Below are positions 7,354 through 12,823 of a stretch of 12,823 nt of DNA, in pieces (position 1 is the first letter of the stretch; the number at the start of each line of letters is the position of its first letter). The stretch covers positions 1 through 12,823 of the forward strand of contig SYBY01000100.1 of NCBI GenBank assembly GCA_005788585.1, given 5' to 3'. The DNA is from Actinomycetota bacterium (GTDB lineage: Bacteria > Actinomycetota > Thermoleophilia > Solirubrobacterales > Solirubrobacteraceae). The position numbers and the translations under genes are program-made. The notes below the pieces were generated by a model. The model was not told the DNA's origin. It worked only from the letters and a program-made list of their open reading frames with translations, and did not search any database.

Positions 7354-8771
7354 CACGGGCCCCTCCGGATCGTGCGGTCGGTGCGGTCGCCCTGGTTGCC
7401 GGGCGGGTTGCCGATGGCGACCTGGCGCGGCGCGTACGGCTCACGACCGGCCTCGCACTCGCGCGGAGCCCCGGGCTGTGCGGTGTTCGGGTACGGGTTG
7501 GCGTGGAGCCAGTTCTTGTCCGCCTCGGGTCCGCCGCCCGCCGCGGGCGCGGACGCGGGGCCCGAGGTCGAGTTCGGTCCGGGCACGGGCGCCTTCAGAT
7601 TGGCACGCGCGTAGGTGCCGTTGCCGTCGCCCAGGCTGAAGAGCATCGCGACGTTGCGCGCGACCATGCCCGCGTAGTTGCACACAGTCTGGGCGGGTGT
7701 CACGTCGGCAAGCGTCGGCGTGAGGATCTGTACGAGCGTGTTGAGGCCCCGCAAGCCGAGATCGGTGCTCGGGTCATCCGAGAACCGCTCCAGCGCCGTC
7801 AGCGTCGTCGTCAGCTCCGCGTTGAACTCGGGGGTCCGCTCAAGAACCGGCAGCCCGACCTCGACGGTGTTCGCGAGGTCCGCGGCCGAGGCACGCAACG
7901 CCTGCGAGGCCGGCTGCAGCGCGGTGAACAGCCGCTCGCTGTCCCGCAGGAACGGGCGCTGGACGCGGAACGATGCGATGGCCGTATCCAGGGCGGCCGG
8001 CGTCCGCTCGGTCGCGAGCTGGATGTCGGGCGCCACCTCGGCCAGCGCGGCGAAGGTCGTGTCCAGGTTGGAGAAGAGACCGGCCTGCTGCTCGGCGACC
8101 GGCGCGACCTCGGCCGCCGTCTGCTGTAGCGCACGGACCAGCCGGCCGAGCCCGGTCTCGGGTTCGGCGAGGTTCCGCATCACCGGCACGAGGTCCTCGA
8201 GCAGCGGGTTAAGCTGCTCAATGGTGCGGTTCAGCGCGGCACCGCGACCGGCAAGGGCATCGCCGAAGTTCTTGATATTGACCTGGCTGGCCTCACGAGT
8301 CGGCTCGTCGAACGTGTTGAGGACCTCGTCGAGTTCGACGGGCTGCGGGGTCGCCGCACTGAGCGGCAGCGTCGCCCCGCTCTCCCAGCCCTCGCTGCTC
8401 GTGCCCTTCTGGATGGACACATACTTCAGGCCCAGCGCCGACCGCGGACGCACGATGACGGTCGAGTCCTTGGGGAGCGGGTCGACGGTCGTCTCCAGCT
8501 TGAGGTCCAGGATGGCAGTGGTCCTGCCGTTGTCGTATTGCTTGGTGCCGATGTCCTGAACGGTGCCGACGCGGGTGCCGCCAATCCGTACGTCGTTGCC
8601 GACGACGAGGTTCGCGGCGTTGGGCAGCTCGACCTTGAGGTTGTAGGTCGGTACGAACGGCAGACCGGAGTTCGCGTTGTACGCGAGGAAGACGCCGACC
8701 ATCACAACCAGGACGGTCGCCGCACCGATGAGCACGGGGTTGGACGCGAGGGATCCCTGGCGCTGCCTCAT
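7353..8771 (-). CDS. MCE-domain protein, third of six (MCE3)
   Basis: Subunit of the same MCE transporter, 472 residues. The ATG start at 8771 overlaps the MCE2 stop by ATGA. An anchor lies at about 13-31, an MCE domain at about 42-122 (VRIGGTRVGTVQDI, 61-74; GLKYVSIQKG near its end), and the helical-region entry motif VELDEVLNTFDEPTRE (145-160). The helical region that follows to about 360 is rich in Ala, Leu and Gln. The C-terminal domain has Cys364, the motif DGNGTYARA (382-390), a Gly/Ala/Pro linker (about 394-416), NPYP (425-428) and Cys439. The NPYP-then-Cys arrangement is shared with MCE6. It ends in a hydrophilic Gly/Arg-rich tail that contains the MCE4 ribosome binding site in its DNA. 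Confidence 0.92.
   Translation of the reverse strand: MRQRQGSLASNPVLIGAATVLVVMVGVFLAYNANSGLPFVPTYNLKVELPNAANLVVGNDVRIGGTRVGTVQDIGTKQYDNGRTTAILDLKLETTVDPLPKDSTVIVRPRSALGLKYVSIQKGTSSEGWESGATLPLSAATPQPVELDEVLNTFDEPTREASQVNIKNFGDALAGRGAALNRTIEQLNPLLEDLVPVMRNLAEPETGLGRLVRALQQTAAEVAPVAEQQAGLFSNLDTTFAALAEVAPDIQLATERTPAALDTAIASFRVQRPFLRDSERLFTALQPASQALRASAADLANTVEVGLPVLERTPEFNAELTTTLTALERFSDDPSTDLGLRGLNTLVQILTPTLADVTPAQTVCNYAGMVARNVAMLFSLGDGNGTYARANLKAPVPGPNSTSGPASAPAAGGGPEADKNWLHANPYPNTAQPGAPRECEAGREPYAPRQVAIGNPPGNQGDRTDRTIRRGP
7362..7366 (-). promoter_or_regulatory. Ribosome binding site of MCE4
   Basis: GGAGG on the minus strand, eight bases before the ATG at 7353 and five before the alternative GTG at 7356. 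It lies within the 3' end of MCE3 and argues that MCE4 can initiate on its own besides being coupled to MCE3. Confidence 0.55.
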
Positions 8772-10261
8772 GCCCCATCCCCCAGGAGGTAGTCCGCGAC
8801 GGTCTCTTCGGCCGTGGCGGCGTCCGGCCCGGTGGACGGCGTGGCGCGCTCGACACGCTCACCCTTCGGCGCACGCGTCTTTGACGGCGTGGTGATCTCC
8901 GTCGGAAGCTTGAGCGATGCCTGCTCTCGGCGGGCAGCAGTGGACGACGCGCTCGCGCCGGCGCTCGAGACTTCTGCGTCGTCGGCCTCGCGGGCTTCAT
9001 TGACCTCGATCTGGGGACGAGCGGTTCCGGCGCCACCGACCGACGCAGCACAGTTGGGGTCCCGCTCGATGTTGTAGTTCGCACAGCCCTGCAGCACCCA
9101 CGCCCGCGCGTAGTACCCCAGGTCGTCGAACCCGTTCTGCGACGTCGCCGCGAGCACCACGAAGCTCAGCAGCCGCTCGAACGTCCCGCTCTCCTCCAGG
9201 CTCTCGGTGAGCGCCTGCAGGTCCTGCGACGGCACCTTCGCGTCCGCCGCGAGCTTGCCGACCTGGTCGATCGTGTCCTTGCTGTTGATCAGCGCCTGCC
9301 CGCCCGTCTCGGCGGCCTCGCCGAGCGACGTCGTCGCCGGGATCGCCGCCGTGCTGAACGGCCCGAGCCCCTCGATGAACGCGCTGATCTGCGGGGCGAC
9401 CGCCTCGAGGTCGGCCACCACGGGAATCGCTTCGTCGGACAGCGACTCGAGCTGCTGCATCGTCGGCTGGAGCTCCTGCAGGAACGTCGGCAGCTTCTCC
9501 AGGCTGTCCTCGAGCGCCTGGCTCGCGTTCGCCTGCGCCTTCAGCGTGGTGTCCGCGCCCTCGATGAAGCCGGCCACCCGCTCGCGGTCGCGGGCGAGCG
9601 GCGCGAGCGCCGTGTCGGACTGCACCGCCAGATCGGCCAGCACGCGGTTCTGGTCGGCCAGAATCTTCAGCACCTTGTCGGTCTCGCGCAGACCCGGGTT
9701 CAGCCGCTTGACGACCTCACGCAGCTCGCCGCCGCGCCCGGCGACCGCGGTGCCCAGCTCGTTGATGATGAGGCTCAGCCGCTCGCGGTACGGGAGCCGC
9801 AGCGAGTCGTTGAGCAGGTCGATGTCGACCGGCTTGCCCGTGCGCTCGACGGGCAGCAGCCGCTGTCCGGCGCCCGGCTCGCCCTCGGGCACGACCTCGA
9901 GCTCGGGCGGCGGCTCGGTGCCTTCGCGCCGCGGCAACGTCGGATCGCACTCGACGAACTTCTCGCCGATGAGACCCTGCGGGCGGATCGTGCACGTCGC
10001 GTCGGTGCGGAAGTCCTGGAAGCCCGGCTCGTCGATGCGCAGCACGACCGCGGCCTTCTTGTCCTCGGTCACGTCGAGCGACTCGACCTGGCCCACGCGG
10101 ACGCCCGCGATCTTGACGTCCAGGCCGGGGATGACCGTGAAGGCGTTGTCGAAGATCGCGCGCACGCGGTAGGAGCCGTCGTCCTCGGACGCACCGGTCC
10201 CCACGACGAGGACCGCCACGGCGGCGATGAGCACCACGGGGATGACGAGGAAGCGCTTCAC
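8768..10261 (-). CDS. MCE-domain protein, second of six (MCE2), with extra cysteines
   Basis: Subunit of the same MCE transporter, 497 residues. The GTG start at 10261 overlaps the MCE1 stop by GTGA; no strong ribosome binding site is seen. An anchor lies at about 4-22. The MCE domain begins at about 31 (VKIAGVRVGQVESLDV, 49-64) and contains Cys90 and Cys105, which none of the five paralogues has in this domain. A Pro/Glu-rich insertion (about 108-140) separates the domain from the helical-region entry (VDIDLLNDSLRLPYRERL, 145-162). Helices run to about 370. The C-terminal segment has LGYYARAW (381-388), Cys393 and Cys404. From about 410 a disordered Ala/Ser/Thr-rich tail ends in VADYLLGDGA, recalling the hydrophobic end of the MCE4 tail. 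Confidence 0.92.
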   Translation of the reverse strand: MKRFLVIPVVLIAAVAVLVVGTGASEDDGSYRVRAIFDNAFTVIPGLDVKIAGVRVGQVESLDVTEDKKAAVVLRIDEPGFQDFRTDATCTIRPQGLIGEKFVECDPTLPRREGTEPPPELEVVPEGEPGAGQRLLPVERTGKPVDIDLLNDSLRLPYRERLSLIINELGTAVAGRGGELREVVKRLNPGLRETDKVLKILADQNRVLADLAVQSDTALAPLARDRERVAGFIEGADTTLKAQANASQALEDSLEKLPTFLQELQPTMQQLESLSDEAIPVVADLEAVAPQISAFIEGLGPFSTAAIPATTSLGEAAETGGQALINSKDTIDQVGKLAADAKVPSQDLQALTESLEESGTFERLLSFVVLAATSQNGFDDLGYYARAWVLQGCANYNIERDPNCAASVGGAGTARPQIEVNEAREADDAEVSSAGASASSTAARREQASLKLPTEITTPSKTRAPKGERVERATPSTGPDAATAEETVADYLLGDGA

Positions 10262-11592
10262 GGTCCGGGCAGCACCTTCGTCGGGTCACAATCGAGCGTG
10301 CCACCGTCCGTGTACGGCGCCGAGCCGTCAGCAGCGGCCTGGCTCGTCGCGCCCGGGCAGCGCTTCACGACCCCGGTCTCCATGCCGTTCAGGCGCTGCG
10401 ACGGCGGCTGCGGCGTGAGCTCATTCGTGGACGGGTCGTAGCTGAACGCGTTGGACACCGGCTGCACGCGGCCGTAGTGGCCGTTGGCGTCGTAGTAGGA
10501 GTTCGACTGCCCGAAGTCCCGGAACAGGCCGATGAGCTCCGGCGAGTACGGCCGCGCGAACGTCAGCAGCGGCAGCGAGAGGTTCAGCGCCTCTTCCGTG
10601 TTCTTGAAGGACCGCGATGCCGTCTTCTGGATCTGCGGCGCCTGCGCCAGCAGATCGGTGAGGTCGTTGTTCGCGCCCTCCTTCTTGACGATCTGCGAGA
10701 GGTCGGCCACGGTCGGCTTCGCCTCTTCGAGCAGCGGGCGGAGCTCCTCGAGGAACGGCTCCAGGTCCTTCGTCTGTTCCAGCGACACGTCGACGAGCGG
10801 CTCGAGATCATCGAGCGTCGCGCGCAGGTTCACGAAGGTCGAGTTCGCGCGCTTGATCGTCGTCGGCAGCTCGCCGAGCGACTCGTCCAGCGCCGCGCTC
10901 TCGTTGCCGATCGCCGCGCTCGCCTGGTTGGCGTTCGCCACGAGCTGGGAGATCGTCTCGCGCTCCTGCCCCAGCGCGCCGACGACCTTCGACGCGTTGA
11001 CGATGAGCGACTCGAACGTCCCCTGGTCCTGGGTCAGCTCGCGCAGCAGCTTGCTCGTGCTCGACAGCGCCGGGGAGAAGTACTTGGCCGCCTCGTTGGC
11101 CTCCTCGCCCTTGCCCTGGTACCACGTCGCCGAGCCCTGGATGACCTTCGAGAGGCTCTCGCGCGTCGGCTCATCCAGCGTGTTGAAGAGCTGGTCGAGG
11201 TCCACCGTCGAGGTCGTCGACGTCGCCGGGATCGTCTCCCCCGACTCCAGTCGCGGCCCGTTGCCCAGCTGCAGCGAGATGAACCGCCCCGCGACGCTCG
11301 ACAGCGACGCCTGGCGGACGGTCGCCTTGGTACCCGAGGGCAGGCCGTCGGCCAGCGTCTCGTCGGTGATCTCGACCTCGACCTCGGCCTGGTTGTTCTC
11401 GGTCAGCGTGATCTCCTGGACCGTGCCGACGGGCCGGCCCGAGATCTGCACCTCGTTGCCGCGCACGAGCTGGCCCGAGTTCTCGAACACGAGCTTGTAC
11501 GTGGGCCCGCCGTTTCCGGCCAGCACGACGTACGCCAGCACCAGCAGCCCAAGGACGAGCACGCCCAGCACCCCTGCACGGGCGGCGGTCAC
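10258..11592 (-). CDS. MCE-domain protein, first of six (MCE1)
   Basis: First MCE subunit of the operon, 444 residues, starting at the GTG at 11592 with GGAGG eight bases upstream. A membrane anchor lies at about 7-25, with almost no cytoplasmic part. The MCE domain spans about 31-110 (VQISGRPVGTVQEITL, 48-63; GRFISLQLG near its end), then the helical-region entry motif VDLDQLFNTLDEPTRE (130-145) and a long helical region (about 146-345). The C-terminal region has DANGHYGRV (368-376), Cys412 and Cys435. MCE proteins assemble as hexamers through their MCE domains, and helices after the domain can form a tube; six different subunits in one operon fit a hetero-hexamer, as proposed for mycobacterial Mce systems. 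That assembly is inference for this organism. Confidence 0.93.
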   Translation of the reverse strand: MTAARAGVLGVLVLGLLVLAYVVLAGNGGPTYKLVFENSGQLVRGNEVQISGRPVGTVQEITLTENNQAEVEVEITDETLADGLPSGTKATVRQASLSSVAGRFISLQLGNGPRLESGETIPATSTTSTVDLDQLFNTLDEPTRESLSKVIQGSATWYQGKGEEANEAAKYFSPALSSTSKLLRELTQDQGTFESLIVNASKVVGALGQERETISQLVANANQASAAIGNESAALDESLGELPTTIKRANSTFVNLRATLDDLEPLVDVSLEQTKDLEPFLEELRPLLEEAKPTVADLSQIVKKEGANNDLTDLLAQAPQIQKTASRSFKNTEEALNLSLPLLTFARPYSPELIGLFRDFGQSNSYYDANGHYGRVQPVSNAFSYDPSTNELTPQPPSQRLNGMETGVVKRCPGATSQAAADGSAPYTDGGTLDCDPTKVLPGP

Positions 11593-11725
11593 CGGATGGG
11601 CCTCCGGCGGTGGTTGGTGAGGTCAGTACGTGTCACGACAAGGGTCCCTGCGAAGCGGCCGGGCATGATTCCGGAGCGATGTTGAGTGTGTGTTGACAAC
11701 CGTCAGGTGTGAGCCGGGTGTCGGC
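11593..11725 (-). other. 133-base spacer between ATPase and MCE1 genes
   Basis: This is the only real gap within the operon. It contains part of a hairpin over the ATPase stop codon, the nine-base near-palindrome GTTGACAAC (11692-11700, plus strand), a direct repeat of GTTGA 11 bases apart (11681-11685 and 11692-11696), and the MCE1 ribosome binding site. I found no convincing -35/-10 pair on the minus strand, so MCE1 to MMPL may be transcribed from the ATPase side or from a promoter I cannot recognise. Confidence 0.5.
11601..11605 (-). promoter_or_regulatory. Ribosome binding site of MCE1
   Basis: GGAGG on the minus strand, eight bases before the GTG at 11592. It fixes the MCE1 start and is among the clearest ribosome binding sites in the operon. 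Confidence 0.7.
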
Positions 11726-11729
11726 TCAC
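11709..11729. repeat. Inverted repeat across the ATPase stop codon
   Basis: Arms gtgagccg (11709-11716) and cggctcac (11722-11729) are perfect over 8 bases with a 5-base loop. The right arm contains the stop codon of the ATPase gene (11726-11728). There is no U-tract after it on the minus strand. Possible roles are partial termination or mRNA protection that sets the ratio of ATPase to MCE proteins; neither is shown by the sequence alone. Confidence 0.45.
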
Positions 11730-12823
11730 TCCATCCCGAGCGGGCCCTGCGACTCGCCCGAGAGGAACTGACGCACGAAGGGGTTGTCCGAGTTGAAGAG
11801 CTCCTCCGCGGGCCCGGACTCCACGATCCGCCCCCGCCAGAGCACGGAGATGTGCTCCGCGACGCGCTTGGCGGAGAGGATGTCGTGGGTGATGACGACG
11901 TAGGCGCCACCGTTCTCCTGGTGGATCTCCTCGATGAGCTCACAGAGCAGTGCGGTGCGGACCGGGTCCAGGCCCGAGTCCGGCTCGTCGAACAGGACGA
12001 TGTCCGGGTCCAGCACGAGCGCCCGGGCGAACCCCGCGCGCTTGCGCATGCCGCCCGACAGCTCGTTCGGCATCTTGTCCCAGGAGCCCGACAGACCGAC
12101 CTCGGCCAGGCGGCGCTGGACGATCTCGCGGATCTCCTCCTCGCCCTTGTCGGTGTGCTGGCGCAGCGGGAACGCGACGTTGTCCTCGAGGTTCATCGAG
12201 CCGAAGAGCGCGCCGTCCTGGAAGAGGACGCCGAAGCGCTTGCGCATGTCGAAGAGCTCGTCGTCGGTCATGTTCGGGACCGACTCGCCGTGGACGATGA
12301 CGTCGCCCTGGTCGGGGTACAGCAGGCCGACCATGTGCTTGATGCAGACGGACTTGCCGGTACCCGACGGGCCGAGGATCATCGAGATCTTGTCCTCGGG
12401 GATGCCCATGTTCAGGCCCTTGAGGATCTCGTTGCGGCCGAAGGCCTTGTGCACGTCGACGAACTCGATCGCGTTCGGCACGCCGGCCGAGCGCTTCGGG
12501 CTGTTGTGGTACCGGTACTCCTCGTCGGCGTGCTCTTCGGGCTCGTTGACAACGGAGACGCGCGGCGGCTCCTCAGCGGGCGGCTCGGACGCAGACGACG
12601 CTGCCGCTGCACCTGCCGCACCGGCCGCAGCGACGGGCGGGACCGCCTCGTACTGGGACGTGGGCGCCTCGTGCGACGGGACGGTCTCGGGCTCGTTGGC
12701 GTAGCCGACCGGCTCGGCGGCCGCAGCCGGCTCAGGCGTGGTCCACTCCGGGGCCCAGGCCGGCTCGTCTGCGGCGGGTGCGGGCTCCTCGGCGACGGGC
12801 TCGGGCGTGGCGGGCGCGGCCCA
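11726..12823 (-). CDS. MlaF/MceG-type ABC ATPase with long N-terminal extension, 5' partial
   Basis: ATP-binding subunit of an MCE-linked lipid ABC transporter, on the cytoplasmic face of the inner membrane. Numbered from the GTG at 12481, the 251-residue ATPase core has Walker A GPSGTGKS (37-44), Q-loop Gln88, signature LSGGMRKR (141-148), Walker B and D-loop DIVLFDEPDSGLDP (160-173) and switch His199. The LSGGMRKR signature is typical of the MlaF/Mkl (MceG) group. Asp168 replaces the Thr usual in DEPTSGLDP. The frame stays open for another 114 codons to the window edge, encoding a region about 60% Ala, Pro and Glu, with a tyrosine- and lysine-containing junction (EEYRYHNSPKRSAG). The GTG at 12481 has no ribosome binding site, so the long form is preferred and the true start lies to the right. 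The extension could be an N-terminal tail or a linker from another domain such as a permease. The core is certain; the start is not. Confidence 0.88.
   Translation of the reverse strand, partial: WAAPATPEPVAEEPAPAADEPAWAPEWTTPEPAAAAEPVGYANEPETVPSHEAPTSQYEAVPPVAAAGAAGAAAASSASEPPAEEPPRVSVVNEPEEHADEEYRYHNSPKRSAGVPNAIEFVDVHKAFGRNEILKGLNMGIPEDKISMILGPSGTGKSVCIKHMVGLLYPDQGDVIVHGESVPNMTDDELFDMRKRFGVLFQDGALFGSMNLEDNVAFPLRQHTDKGEEEIREIVQRRLAEVGLSGSWDKMPNELSGGMRKRAGFARALVLDPDIVLFDEPDSGLDPVRTALLCELIEEIHQENGGAYVVITHDILSAKRVAEHISVLWRGRIVESGPAEELFNSDNPFVRQFLSGESQGPLGME

Noticed and set aside
10477..11685. Long plus-strand open frames opposite MCE1 (402 and 362 codons)
   Set aside because: They mirror MCE1 codons, are Arg/Leu- or Ser-rich and carry no domain; MCE1 on the other strand is certain.
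11693..11698. TTGACA on the plus strand as a -35 box
   Set aside because: No -10 element lies at a suitable distance and no plus-strand gene follows.

Overview
High-GC bacterial window in which every gene I can support lies on the minus strand. It appears to be made of two unrelated blocks. About 1313-12823 is one actinobacterial-type lipid-import operon. By protein style it resembles Thermoleophilia/Solirubrobacterales, a judgement from memory with no database search. About 1-1312 carries a signal peptidase I (lepB) and possibly the first codons of aroA, and resembles Gemmatimonadota (Longimicrobium-like), also from memory.

Read in the direction of transcription (right to left), the operon begins with an MlaF/MceG-type ABC ATPase. 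Its frame stays open to the right window edge through a 114-residue Ala/Pro/Glu-rich extension. A 133-base spacer follows, with a hairpin over the ATPase stop codon and a GGAGG ribosome binding site at its far end. Then come six consecutive MCE-domain proteins (here MCE1 to MCE6) and the first half of an MMPL/RND transporter. All six junctions from MCE1 to MMPL are GTGA, ATGA or TGATG overlaps, so the seven genes are probably translationally coupled. Each MCE protein has one N-terminal membrane anchor, one MCE beta-barrel domain, a long helical region and a variable C-terminal region. The expected machine is a multi-subunit MCE tube across the cell envelope that delivers lipid or another hydrophobic substrate to an inner-membrane permease, powered by the ATPase. 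No YrbE/MlaE permease gene is in the window; it may lie to the right.

The MMPL transporter stops being MMPL-like at about residue 495, after its first six membrane segments. Its frame then runs through what looks like the lepB promoter region and the first codons of lepB. The loss of similarity, the start of a plausible ECF-type promoter and the change of apparent taxon all fall near position 1312. The simplest reading is a chimeric contig join. A true transfer or rearrangement that cut the transporter is the alternative.

The points most worth a second look are this junction, the ATPase extension, a recurring C-terminal motif D-x-N-G-x-[YW]-x-R in four to five of the six MCE paralogues, and two cysteines in the C-terminal region of all six. 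I saw no CRISPR array, tRNA, rRNA or insertion sequence.
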